Origin: Ciona intestinalis
Taxonomy: Eukaryota; Chordata; Ascidiacea; Phlebobranchia; Cionidae
Length of the DNA stretch: 64,000 bases
Assembly: GCF_000224145.3 (NCBI RefSeq)
Contig: NC_020173.2
Location: 4,475,001-4,539,000 of the forward strand
Reading direction: 5' to 3'
Below the pieces are notes generated by a model. It had not been told where the DNA came from, made no database searches, and saw only the letters and a program-made list of their open reading frames with translations. Both the position numbers and the translations under genes were made by a program. Positions 12,791 through 25,900 of the stretch are shown here, piece by piece; position 1 is the first letter of the stretch, and each line of letters opens with the position of its first letter.

Positions 12791-14653
12791 GTTAACGTTG
12801 TATTTTACTTTTACAACAGGTGAAAAACAGCCATTTGTTAACTGGTCAATAGCTAATATTTCGACCGGCCTCCATACTGTGTTAAGAAGTATACATCAAG
12901 ATAAAACACTACGAAAATTAGTTTGCAGATGTCAACGATAGCAAGCAGAGCTCAGACAATTTAGACCGATTACAAACGGATATTAGTTTATCAGCTGCTC
13001 ATAATCGCAGACGTCGACGTTAACCTTGCTGGTTTATTTTTGGCGTCTATTTATAGATTTTTCCTTATAGGCTGCTTCATAAAAAGATTTTTTCAGGTAG
13101 GTCAAACTACATAAAAAAAAAAACGATTCAAAATTGATACATCTTCTACTTGTCCCACATTACGAACGTAATAACGAGCTATACAACCTTCTTCATAAAA
13201 AATTGCGTAATGGGCCCTCTAAAAGCACTGTGCTTGAGAACGAGTTCGGTTTGGATACTCAAGCCCTCGCAATTATAGTTGTATATAGCATATAGTAAGG
13301 TGGGGTGAGACGGGTCACCTTTAACACCCCCCATTTTAAAAAATTAATTTAAAAAAAAGGGGGGGGGAAATTGCCCAACGGGACACAAATGTAGACTCTA
13401 CTTAATACACCTATATTTTTCTTTTGTAAAGTGTGGGTTCATTAAGTTCAGAGCGTTAAATTGAAAATCATATTTTCGGAATATAAACATATTGGATAGA
13501 GAGAAGCAAAACATAAAACGTCAATTTAATAAGAAGCCGTATTCATTTAAGTTGGATTTGATTTGGGATTGTCTTATAATTGAATGGGTGCTTTTATGTC
13601 CATTAACGACAGTATGGTACATTATATTATCGTTAATGGATGTAACGATGTAGGTCTGGTCGTTGGAAGTTGTTTATTTCAGCCGTTTAACGTATAGGTC
13701 GCAAATCATTCTCGCTGAAGGTGATGAGTCTGATGATTTAGCAACGTAGGGGGTACTGGGGAAGATCTGGTTTGTTAGAAGGCCGCGTTAGGCTTTTGAT
13801 GTGTCACAATTGAAATAAACAATAAAGTCGCCGGCGTGAAAGAGGTTAATTAAGTATGTGAGTAAAGTGACACCTACTAGACTTGTTCGCGTGCGACCCC
13901 TGTATAGACAGTTCTGTTTCGATTTTGCTTCATAAAAGATTTGATGGATGAACAGAAACTACCCTTGAATACAGACTAATGTACGAAAAAAAACTCTAAA
14001 AGGCAGTCAGTTTATGGCACTTTAATGTGTGGTATACAGCGGTCAAAGGAAAGACATTATTTTTACATTAAGCATTAAAGTCAGGTGTATTATTGTTATA
14101 CAGGCGCTAATGAAATTTCATCGATTTTTTGCATAGGGTAGAATCTGTCCTTGTAGTTTAACGAGGAAAGTTACAGTGTAACATTAGGACTTGGTTGGAC
14201 TATTAGTCAGATCTATAGCCTGACTTTGAAACGTTTTAGTCTCCAGAGAGGTTACGGTAATGCGGTCGCGAGAACTAGTTAACTCACGCACGCGGTGCGT
14301 CACGCCTAACACTGCGTTGCTCTTGCTAAACGAAGCTTGACTGTTTTTATTGATGGTAATTGCCTCGCATAGTTGCAAAGTTAATTTATTTTGGTTCCAG
14401 GGCAACATGTGCAATTAATTTTAATGACATTCGTTCGACTCGCAACGTTTTGTGTCACGCAGAATTTAAATAAGAAGGAATGCTACTAATTAGCTAGTAG
14501 AATAATATACGTTACGTTGCTTGGCTGTATTCCTAGGCGTTCGCAATTAGTTTTTCCTGTGTGCTGTTTAAATGGTGCACGTACCTACTGGACAAGAGCA
14601 TTACGCTGAAAGCACAGAGAAGTATATTTGTAAGAGAACTGCGACTGCCGAAA
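12791..14653. other. Spacer between divergent BRD8 and calmodulin-like genes
   Basis: The two genes point away from each other, so this 1.9 kb should hold both promoters. It is CpG-rich with no supported exon. A diverged copy of the GGGGTAAGATGG element lies near 13302-13380, followed by a poly-A/poly-G stretch. I see no convincing TATA box at either start. Confidence 0.5.
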
Positions 14654-15490
14654 ATGTCAGCAACGACAAAGCCTGGAACTGCAAAGCCTGAGATTGCGAA
14701 GTCTGAAACCATCAAGCGCACTACTGATTCACAAATGGAAGAATTAAGGGAAGCATTTCGATTTTTTGATCGAAACCAGAACGGCAGTATTGAACCTGAA
14801 GAATTGGGATCAGTGATGACCTCGTTGGGATATTGCGCTACAGATTCTGAACTAAAAGATATGATCCACGAGGCAGATGTGGATGGGAATGGGAAGATCG
14901 ACTTCAAGGAGTTTGTCCGGATGATGGAACTTAAGACCAACGAACGTCCAGAGCAAGCAGAGGACGAAGAATTAAGAGAAGCATTCAAGGTGACGTTAAG
15001 AGCCTTTAAAGTGAATCGATGATTTTCTTTTTATGAATATTACGATTTATTTCAGTCAGTTCCCCTGGTAAAAGTCGCCTTCCTATTTAAATATTTATGA
15101 AATGCATCAAAAGCTAGTATTCCGTATAACATGTTATGTTGCATGAGAAATCTAAAAATCAATGTTACACTTCGTTAAGGGTTCACATTTACTTTGGTTC
15201 AAACCGCGATAATTAATTAACTCGACAGGGCACATGGCGACTGGATGTATAAATGCGTTAATTTATGCCATTTGAAAGTGGTTACAGTTTGGTCATTCTT
15301 TACACATATACAGGTTTTCGACCGGGACGGTAACGGTTTAATTAGTCGTGCGGAATTAAGTCAAGTCATGGGAAATCTGGGCGAACAGCTGAGCGAAAAA
15401 GATCTCAATGATATGATTTCTGAAGCCGACAAAAACGGTGATGGTCAAATTGACTATGAAGAATTCGTGCAAATGGTGGCGAAGAAGTGA
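14654..15490 (+). CDS. Calmodulin-like protein, four EF-hands (two exons)
   Basis: Exon 1 is 14654-14989 and exon 2 is 15314-15490; the intron has a GTGACG donor and a CACATATACAG acceptor, and the junction is in phase 0. The 170-residue product has an N-terminal Lys/Thr-rich extension of about 26 residues not found in calmodulin, then four canonical 12-residue calcium loops: D39-E50 ([12 protein letters not shown]), D75-E86 ([12 protein letters not shown]), D115-E126 ([12 protein letters not shown]) and D151-E162 ([12 protein letters not shown]). All keep Asp at position 1, Gly at 6 and Glu at 12, so all four should bind calcium. The start at 14654 (AAAATG) is preferred over an in-frame ATG at 14561, whose extra residues look unlike the family. 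It is the only plus-strand gene here, and its exons keep CpG, unlike the broadly expressed genes nearby. It could be a calmodulin paralogue; I cannot assign a vertebrate symbol. Confidence 0.92.
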
Positions 15491-15762
15491 TTTACACAAC
15501 ATTGCGCAAAGCTTTCTGACCTAGTTACGTTCGTTACATGTATAGTACGTCTTATTTAGATTCAACCATGTTCCTGTATGCACTAACTTATTCGCGGTAC
15601 AAATATATGTTGTTTAAAAGGTGGTACCATTATTGATTTTGGCACAAACTTGTTGTTTTTATGCCTTCGCATTGGACTGCATTCTGTTGGCAGCAACATA
15701 ATGTTCTGTATTATACGGTGCAATTACTAAAACATTGTATATTTCTTTTCCGCTTTGCGTAT

Positions 15763-15809
15763 AATAAACCACTGACTTAGACCATTGACTGGAGCATGTG
15801 AATAATAAA
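15763..15809 (+). terminator. Polyadenylation signals of the calmodulin-like gene
   Basis: AATAAA occurs at 15763-15768 and again at 15804-15809, 270-320 bases after the stop codon, with GT-rich sequence between. Either could be used. Confidence 0.6.
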
Positions 15810-16951
15810 AAATCACCAAATGGAGCATATGTTATACTGCATGTTAATGCGAATGCAGTTTGTCAGCGATCGTATCTTTGACAGAAGTCTTTAGGGATAT
15901 TAATTTTAAGTAGAAGTGTTACAGTCATGTTCAACTGCTAAACAGGAATTTAACATACCTTTAAAATTAGACTCCATATAACGGAAATCAATAGCCCAGC
16001 CAGCGCATGGCAAAAGGTGAGGTTCAGCTGTGTTACGGAGAACAGTTTAGACCCCAATCTGGAAAACGAGAGCAAAAATCGATCCGGTCGATGAAATGAG
16101 AACGACAGGCAGGTTGGGCAGATGAACTTTTATTGGTTGCGACTCATCCACTGTAATATGTTCTAACGGTTTTAATTTGCTGAGAGTGAGAACAAGCTAA
16201 GAACGAGAGAAGCATGCTAACATATTAAACAAAAGTTCGTTCTGGCCGCTGTCGCTTTCATCTGTGGGGTCCGAGCGAATGGTATTTTAGGGAAAATACG
16301 AAAAGGGCAGTGATTGGATTCTGTGCGACAGCGCAGACGGCGCTATAGCAGCATGCCGGGGCGAAACATGGCACTCGCGGGAACGGTCGGTAAAAATTCC
16401 GGCGCACTGTGGAATGAAATAGTCGATCCCAAGTTTCTGAGTCCTGAAATAAAACGACGGCGCAAGACGTTCGAGTGCCGCGAAAAAAACAAAAGCAAAA
16501 CGACGGGTACAGTTTCCGCGAGGTAGCAGTAACTGGAGCGTTTAAAATGGGTGGGGCTTAAAGACACCTCGGATACAGAGAAAAAAAGGGGTATTGGGTT
16601 AGATAAGCGACAGAAAAGAAGAATTACAAAAATAAAAACTTTGTAGGGCGTTATTAATAGCAACATTAACGGGAGAAAAGAGAAAAAACAAAAACGTTAT
16701 TGGAATAAGATTAGTACGAAGCTGATTCACGCTTGTTCAAGAAGCGTCTTCGTATCTGGGTCTCGAATTACTGTGTTCAACCATGATTTAGTGACACCGT
16801 GTAAGTTCGGGAGATGCTGTATTGTTCTTACGGTGTCTGGTTGTTTCGATGGGCCCAGCTACACAGGTGTTGATATGTACAGTTATTTACAATATGCACT
16901 GGCTCCGATGATATGTCGGTTGTTTCCTGAGATGACACTTGATTGGTGATG
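15810..16951. other. Convergent 3' region of the calmodulin-like and KMT2E-like genes
   Basis: The two genes end towards each other here. Most of it is probably the 3' UTR of the minus-strand gene: AATAAA on the minus strand lies at 16129-16134, about 820 bases past its stop. Frames of 70-107 codons around 16314-16666 have no recognisable features. Confidence 0.5.
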
Positions 16952-19900
16952 CTAACGACGGTGTGGTTCGTGTGAATAGTAACCACCCGGCCTATCGTTC
17001 GGCTGTTTCGAGTAATATTCCATCGGTCCATGCCTCGGTGGGCCTGGACTCAGCGAGCGCTCAATCCTCGGCGGATAGTACGCCCCTTTATCGGAGCGAA
17101 GCGGTGGATCGTGGTAGTGGGATGGGTAGTAACTTGAGTGCGAGCGAGAGTAAGGCGGGCGTTCCATACGAGAATCGCCGCGAACCTCGTCCCTCCTTGG
17201 AGGTCTGTATCTGCCGTCATAATGACGAGGTTTCTCCGAGCTTCTACGGTATTGGTAGTCCGATTCACAGGGGGATAAAGGGGGGTGGTTGGGGTAGTAT
17301 TCTATCGGAGGATATCGGATGTCTTTTGGCGGGCGGGTCGATTCTCGCGGGGAATACCCGTCCCAACGAGGGGATCCCCCATCACGTGACAACACGGGCG
17401 ACGACCGACGATTGTACACGACCTGGGGTACACGGTTCGGGCCGCGTACTAAGGAAGGTATAGGTTGCCCGGGCACGGCAGGTGTTATAGATGGCACCTT
17501 TTGTGGTGGGTTGTTGTTGTTGCTGTCCCAGTGGCGTGAAGACTCCTGTTTATGGTTGTTTGATGCGGAGTGTTTTGATCCGCTTTCCTAATAGAAGGAA
17601 TTAATAAAAAAATTAAAATTGACATTTATGTAGGCAAAATTTCAGTTACATAAAACATGATTACAATAGAAACTCGAAATGTTTGAAAAATTACCTGTGG
17701 ATGATGACGTGGAGACTTGGACGACATCGTGCTGTTACTCCCACTAGATGTCCCACTATTATGACGAGATCTTGAGTTGATAGTGTCAGGTAGGTTATCT
17801 GGTGACCAAATTTACTTGTTTAATATATACACCTGTAGGCTTTTTTAGAGTATATACAAGTTTTATTGTGTTTATTTATGAAATAAACACCCTTTTTTTC
17901 TAATTTAATTTTTGTGCATTCTGTGGTAATAATAGGTTTTGTTTCTTTATCTGTATACTAGGTGTATAAGAAACTTCTGCTTTTCTGTGTAAAAACGTTT
18001 GGTGTTCAAAAGCTTATCTGAAAGTTGATGAACATAGAGCAGGATTTATAAGCAACATACTGTAGTGGTTTGGGTCGTTAGGACATACTGCAGTAGTTTT
18101 GCATGTGTAAACAGAATATATATAAATCACAAGTAATGTTGCAGTGTCCAGGTTATTTAACTGAAATGTTATTTTCAATTAAACTTCAATCCCACACAAA
18201 GCAATTATGTCTCAAAGGATTGGCTCGATTTTCTCACAATGTAAGAGAAACCGGAACTTGACAACTTTGAGTGGCATTTGTGCACTAATATTTTACTCGG
18301 AGGGAGCACAGCCATGTTGTTATTCCCATTAGACGTCCCACTATTATGTCGATGGCTGATGCACTTAGAGCAAGGCTTACAAGCAACATACTGCAGTAAT
18401 GGAGTTTAGTATTCATTGCATGTTCAAGTGTAGGAGTGGATCTTACCTCTACTTGAGGATGCTTCCCGTGAAGAGTGACGATGATCAAAAGTAGGAGTGG
18501 AGGGAGATGTGAGAGAGGTACTCGAGTAGCTCCTTGAGGATTGTGGTGATGCAAACGACTTTATGGATGCGGGACTTGCTCTTGACTTACCAGGAGTAGG
18601 GAAAGAGTTCCTGTGAGCCGGACTTCTGGTGGAGAGGGAAGATGGTTTGCTCTTCACTTGACTTCCACGGATGGCAGGACTGCTGTGGCATCTTCCGACA
18701 ATGGAGCGATGCTCGGATGTTGTGGAGGTGTGGGATGGGGAAGTGAGAGCAGGGGAGATCACACCTGGTGAGTAAACATGTGATTAGAATAATATAAAAC
18801 ATTCAATTAATAAATACAGTTGTTGCAGACTGTGTTATCCGTTTATAAAGAATTATTAAAGTCTGTAAATACTTTAGACTTCAAAACCGAAACACAGCAG
18901 TAGGTTTCTTAGGTATACTTATGAACTTTGACTAATTAAAATACTATGTAAATATAAGGCACATACTGTGTTCCCTTAAGTCCGTTTATGTTATAAAAAA
19001 TGTTGGGGGTACCTCTTAAAACGTTCACCAATTAATAAAATTGTTAGTGTGTCATTAAACACATATTAAACTACATTGATTGTTGTAAACCTTACATAAC
19101 AATTGCTTAGGAAAGCAGCACAGAAACAGAAGTTACATAAATTTAGTGTTATGACGACAAGTTATCGGTTAGAATAGTATAAACACTCGACTAAGTAATA
19201 TAGGGAACTGGTTTATTTAATCTGATTGAGAGTGCAGTCTTGTGTTAAGGAATAAGAGATAGGAAGATATAACGTCTTGGTTTTGTTTTGTTAACAGGTA
19301 CCGAGAGACACTGCCTAAAGCGGTAAAGGAAGCTAGCCAACATGTTATACTTGGCTAGTCAAGTCTGACACTTGAAAAACAAAGCTGTAATTGAAAACTG
19401 TTTCTGCCGGTGAAGTGTCCAGTTTCCTATATTAGTTTGCCCATATTTTAAGAGAATGTTTCACCCAGTCAATCACATTGCTTGCATGACAATACTATAG
19501 TACAATATATTTAAATAACATTTAAAATACTGTAATAACTAATAATCATATATTTTTATTAAACACTAGATACAAAAAAAAACACAAATTTTACAGTCTT
19601 AAAATTACCAAGATTCCATGTAAAAATAAAATTTGGGCATAAAATCATGGGCTGTTAGCCTATGTTATGTTTATAATGAAACTTTGATACTTGGTAAACA
19701 AACTTACTTTTATCGTGTTTCACCGAATCCTCTTTAACAGCCATGTGTTCCTGTTTACTTGACTTGGTTGCTAGTGGTTTAGATGGGACTGAATAAGGAA
19801 CAATGTGGTTTAAACAATAATGCTGATTTAGCTAATAAAGTATCACATGCATAGTTGTTTAGTGCTGTTACAATTTAATAGCAGAAACCAGAAGAAAAGG

Positions 19901-22900
19901 ATATATATCAAAACATAAGTATAGATAGCTACAATAAATTCCACGAATCTGACCCTAATTTGGTGCTTATAGAGTTGGACGATTCTTGTGTAAAGAAATA
20001 CAATTTTTTTTGCTACAAAAAATATAGCCAAACCGAATTTTATAACAAAAGATACATTTTTCGCCTAAATGGCATCAGTAGTCTTCTATACAAATAGAAT
20101 TCAATCCTAATGCAGTAAAACAGTACCGCCCATCTATTCTATTCTATTCTGTATGGGTGAGGGGTGAGGTCCGTGAGGACCTGGGATTTAGGCCAGACTT
20201 TGCCCATTACCCCAACACCCTTGTATGTCCGAAAGTGCGCCGGTAGTAAAGTTCTTTATTCATGTACCGCCCATAAGAACATAAGTTGAGTTGTTCATAC
20301 TTATTTAAAATAGTAAACAATCAATATTAAACTTACCATCACTTGGTGCATTGAGAGTTTTGACTGCTTTCACCACAACATCCATTACTTTTGGTGGGAG
20401 AGTTTTAATGAGACCAGCTTGTAATGCACTTGCCAAGTTTCCTTGTGTTACCTCATTCAATGCCTTCGTTAACTTTTCAACACTTTCTTCAACATGCGTA
20501 TTTGTTCTAAGATAGAAAAATTAAAGGCATTACTTTTGTGGTCGCTTTGTACTCTGTAGTTTGCTTGTAATGTAACTTTTGCAAGTGTAAGTTGACATTG
20601 AAAATATGTTCTTTAGTTGCATATTTATGTGTGTCTGAAATCTTGGTCCTACATTGTTGTAACATTGTACTTGTAAGACTCAGTTAAATGTAAAATAGAT
20701 TGTAGCAACTAGCTAGCATCAAACTATAGTGTGTAATGTGTATAACATATTAAGTGACAGTGCTTTTTAATGCTGACAAAAGTTATGTAGTAAATTTTAT
20801 GTTTTGCTCTTTTTAAATAAAAAATTATAAATCACAAGTAATGTTGCAGTGTCTAGGTTATTTAACTGAAATGTTATTTCCAATTAAACTTCAATCCCAC
20901 ACAAAGCAATTATGTCTCAAAGGATTGGCTCGATTTTCTCACAATGTAGAGAAACCGGAATTTGACAACTTTGAGTGGCATTTGTGCATTAATATTTTAC
21001 TCGGAGGGAGCAGAGCCGTATACACTGATAAGGAAACATTAAATATTGATCGCTGGGGTGCACTCACGTTTTGATTAATGATTTGCTTTTGGTTGCGGAT
21101 CCGGGGTTTGGCTTGTCTGTGCTGGTGGGAGACTGTAGAGGAGTGGGTTTCTGAGACAACTTGGAAACTTGGACTTGCTCTTTGGGTTTCTGATTCGAAT
21201 CCTTGACAGGAGACAAGGATAGGATGGCAGGGGAAGAGGAGGTAGGTTTTACTGGTTTGTGGAGCTCTGTGGGCATCGTTAAGCTCTTCCTACCATCTTT
21301 ACTTCGTTTTAAATACTCCTGCAGTGAGACCTGAAACAAACAACAGTGTTAAGTGTTTTTACCAGGCATGTGGGCAAATGTACCGATATTTTTTTATACC
21401 TAAGCCTGAAACCATGGTAAAATTTGGAACCCTTTTCACATGCTTCCAATTATGACACTTTTAATACATAATCTACCAAATATTAAAATCTTAAAATGAA
21501 AAAGTCTCAATGTATGTATATATACATTTAAAACTAATAAATACAAAATCTTTGAAACATTCTTATACACTCAAATACACTCAAGCTTTTTATTGCAAAT
21601 TTAATAGAGAACTAAAAAGACACCTTTTTCTTTGTGGGTGCACTTTTCACTTCTTGTTGGTCGAGTGTTAATTGCGACCTTGGGTCAGATAGAACAGAGG
21701 TCGTATTATCCAGCATACTTGGAAAAAAGCGATGTGTTGTAGTTGCCCCGGTGTAACCAGTGTTTATACAAGGAAAGAGACTTGCTGGTTGGTGCGACTT
21801 CACCTGTACATTGATACCATACTTGTTATTCAAACTATAATAAAATTTTAATGTTTTTTATACTATACAATGCACTGGCATGCTATCCACCATTGTTATA
21901 ACACACCAGGCCACAAAATGTATATTTCTCATGGAAACATTTACATCTAAAGATGAGATTCTCAACGAGTTGGAGAAAATGAAACCATAACAGTTAAGAA
22001 AACTTGTCACTGCAGTTTACAAATTAATCAAACACGTATTAGCTATATTACGAAAATTGGTTCAAATTTTCGGGCATCTTGTACTTTTTTGTAAAACATA
22101 ACTGCATAAAACGTAACTGCAAACACGATGAAAAACTAAATTACTTTTTTCCAATTACCATGATGTAGAAGTAGCATTGCATTTTAGTAATAGGATAACA
22201 GTGAGATAGGATTGTTAAAGTTGCACATAAAGAAAACTATACTTGGGACTCGCGACTGTCGCGAGTGGCATAAAAAAAAAAACGGTTTGGTCTTAAGCCA
22301 CAGCAAACCATGCATGGTAGGTGAACATGCTCAAGCAAAAAACAAGGCTTTGTAATGGGGAAGGTTACCTCTTGCTCATCAGTTGTTGATGGTTCAGGTT
22401 CAGATTGCAATACCACAGTCTCATCATCATCATCAGATAAGCTCTAATGAGGTAAATGATGTGGTATGCATGGTTACATTGACATGCAATGATAACAGTT
22501 ATGAGGTTAATGAAGCATGCCACAATACAAGAATATATTACATGCAATATGTAGTTCAAAGTTAGGCAAGCAATAGTCAGCGATTATTGCTTCTGGGAAC
22601 AAAAAGCCAAGAGCTTTCTTGGGAACACAGAGCTAAATATATCACAAGCCTATTGGTTGATACTTTAGCTTACATTGCCTATTAGCAGTCAAATGGAACG
22701 GTATCAAGGTTACATACCTCATATTCAATTGAGGGTAGTGGGCTCATGCGCTTGTTAGCATTAATGTTGACTGTAGCGACCTCCACAGGTGTAACTCCAC
22801 ATAACATTTGAGATGTTTCACTATTCCCAGGAACTGAAAGTGGTAATCCACAATTTGTATCCACAGTTAAGTTTTGAGTGGGATTGGTTTGTTCATCAGA

Positions 22901-25900
22901 GCATTTTACTTCTTTATGCGTTAAAACAGCGTCTGACTCTATGTTGGTATAAAGTTTATCTTGTGAAGTTTGCACAGTGTCTGGTAATGCAGATTTCAAA
23001 TATCGTTTCTTGGGACAGTGAGTTTCTTTGGTAAGTGATATTTTGTCTGCTGCAATAAATGGCTGTGCTGGTTCAACTGGTGTGTTTGGTATCAGATCCT
23101 CTTCCACTGCTCGTTGCAGCCAATACTACAAACAAAGCAATTGGTCAATAGGGTTGGATTTATTTTGTTCATATTTATATCTGGTTGGTTTTATTGTATT
23201 CAAAATTGGTTTCATTTTATTCAATTTTATATTTATAATTATATATATATAGGCTATATAATATAGGCTACATTAACTTTCAATTACAATGAGTAAAATT
23301 TTACGCTGCAAATAATTAATATGATTCCGTACTAAAGAAGAAACAAAGATTAAGCTATATTTACAAAATAAAACTATCAAACTAATAAAATTAAATCTTA
23401 TATTGTGTAAAAATTACCTTTTTTGTGAACTTCATATCCATTATGCTTGACTTCCTTGCCAACTGAGGACACACACTGATGTGAACTTGACCGAGTGGAA
23501 CACCTGGTCTAAATGTCCATGGTACAAAGGTGGTTGTCGATTGTGTGGTGGAAGTCGGATAGATACCTCGACGTGAGAACACTGCAGCTGTTGATGTAAT
23601 AAGTTTAATAAAAAAAATGGAAAATTATGATTTTCGTGAGATGTAAGATCGGTAAAAGTCAACTACATGGAAAAAGTAGAACTGCAATGCATACCACAGT
23701 AACACTTATGTCGTTATTATTGCTGAAAATACTAAAAAGTAGAACTGCAATGCATACCACAGTAACACTTATGTCGTTATTATTGCTGAAAATACTAAAA
23801 CAACCTATTTCACAACAGGTCTGGCTAAGAAAGAATAATAGCAATTGTTGCAATAAAATTAATTTGAAAATGCTAGTTGATACAGCAGCAAAAACATTTG
23901 AGAATAAACTGTTACCTGTGGTAGATGTGGAAGGTATGTCGACTGATGATTTCTTTGATTTTGACAACTTCGTGGACAGATTAACTGCCAATGTAGCTGT
24001 GGTGGTAGTAGTGGTGGTACTCATATCACTTGGTGTTATGGCTGTTGTCGTAACTGTGATATTATTGCTCACTGCTGCTGTGCTGGGTTCAGAGTGAGAA
24101 ATCGTGACAGAAGGACTGAGTGGGGTTGAAACTGAAGATGGAACTTCTGCATCTTGTGTGGGTGAACTAACCAGGTTTGTTAACTTCTGTCCGGATGTAT
24201 TATCATTTGGTGATAGTGAGGTGTTGGGTAATACATTGGTGGGTATGGGAGCACCGGCCTCTGTAGTGAGGTTTGGTTGTTGGATGGTGGATGTGCTGGT
24301 TACATGTGTAATGCTCTTGGGTGAGGTGGATGTTGTGTTTACTCCGGATGTTGAAGTGATCGTGTCAATAAGAGCAGTCTCTGGAAGAGCTTCATAATGG
24401 GGGACACCAAAAGATGAGGAGTTTTCACTGTCAAAGGATGGAAAACGGTCGGAAAAACTTGAGATTGTGCAATGAGGTGTAACACTGTCACATGAGTGGT
24501 TTGAATCTGTTTCCATAGCAGCACCTGGTGACATGACACCTTCGAACGAGACACCCCTTCCTCTGCGGGAGTTCCGACGACCTCTGGTTGACCTTCTTCT
24601 ATTGCTGTTGAAAAGTGGATGTTATATAAATATCTCAACAGTTGGGGATATGTGGTACTTACTTTCCAATTCTTCGAGTGGGAGTTGGACTATGAGTGGA
24701 CACGTTCTCTTCCCCAGGTAAGCAAGGATGAGACATAACAACAGCCTGGTTTATAAATGTGTTACCAATAGTAGAAGTGTATGAATAGGTAACAGGTACA
24801 AGCATTTACCTGTAATGAGTCAGAAGTGGAGGTTACAGTCGAGGTAGAGATGAAATCATTTGCTTCTTGTTTGCTTGACTCCTTGCTAATATCGGATGCA
24901 GGGTGAGCATGATGTAGTTGCTCTTTTCGCTTCTCCTGCTTCTCCATCTTCTCAAACCTTCGGATATAAGCCTCCATCTTTCTCTCCTCACGAGACTATA
25001 TAGGAAGTATGCAATAAAAACAATTATTTCCTACCAACACAGCTAGCGTTTAAAATAGGAGAGGGACAAATAGATATACTGTTTTTGCTTTATTTCTGTA
25101 CAGTCATTTGTTTATAACTCAGTATTCAATAAACTGGGTCAAGTGTCCTTTATAACAATATACCGACCTTTTTTCTCAAGTTATCAGCAGCATTGTCACC
25201 ATCGGCATCTATATTACGCGTTGCTTCATGGTCGGAACTCAAATATCCGTTCGTCTGTAACATGGGTGAGGTAAGAATTAATATGCGAAACCAACAAGCA
25301 GTCACTTTCAAGCCAAAGCCTCAATCACAACAACAACTATAAGAAATGATTTATCCACACATAACTAAACCACAGGTTTTACTTACATGGATTCGATTTA
25401 ACGATAACCTCAGAGGTGACAAACGCCTTTTCCGTTCATCCAGTTTGAGAAGCTTTGAGTCACTTTAAATAGAGAGGGAGTTATTTAATTTAAAGTTACT
25501 TCTGTAAGTGGTGTTTGATGGGATTAAGTACTCACTTTGGTATCCTCATGTTGGTGAACTTATACACAGGGCAGTCTTTGAACTGAGAACAACCACACTC
25601 CATGTTGTAATGACTGTAATAAGGAAAATTGCTTATTTGGAAAAGGGTGATCTAATACATTTTAATAGAATAAGAAGACATACCAATTTTGGTATTTGAT
25701 GTCAAACGGGATGGTGATCTCGGCTCCATTAAGGATCCTGCTTTTAGCATAAATGAAAAGGTGGATTTTTCCATCTTCCATAACATGCCTTATCTAGGAG
25801 GGAAACGATATAAAGGTCATTAGAAATTGTGCCAATCCAAAGTCTAATATGCAAATGTACAAGAGTAAGATTGAACACGTACCTCACAGTTGGGACAGCA

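Noticed and set aside
16939-17463. 174-codon plus-strand frame
   Set aside because: Antisense shadow of the last KMT2E-like exon, whose minus-strand frame is longer and joined to upstream exons.
23659-24534. 291-codon minus-strand frame taken as a gene of its own
   Set aside because: The first two thirds are a Ser/Thr-rich exon of the KMT2E-like gene; the rest is intron, including the 63-base duplication.
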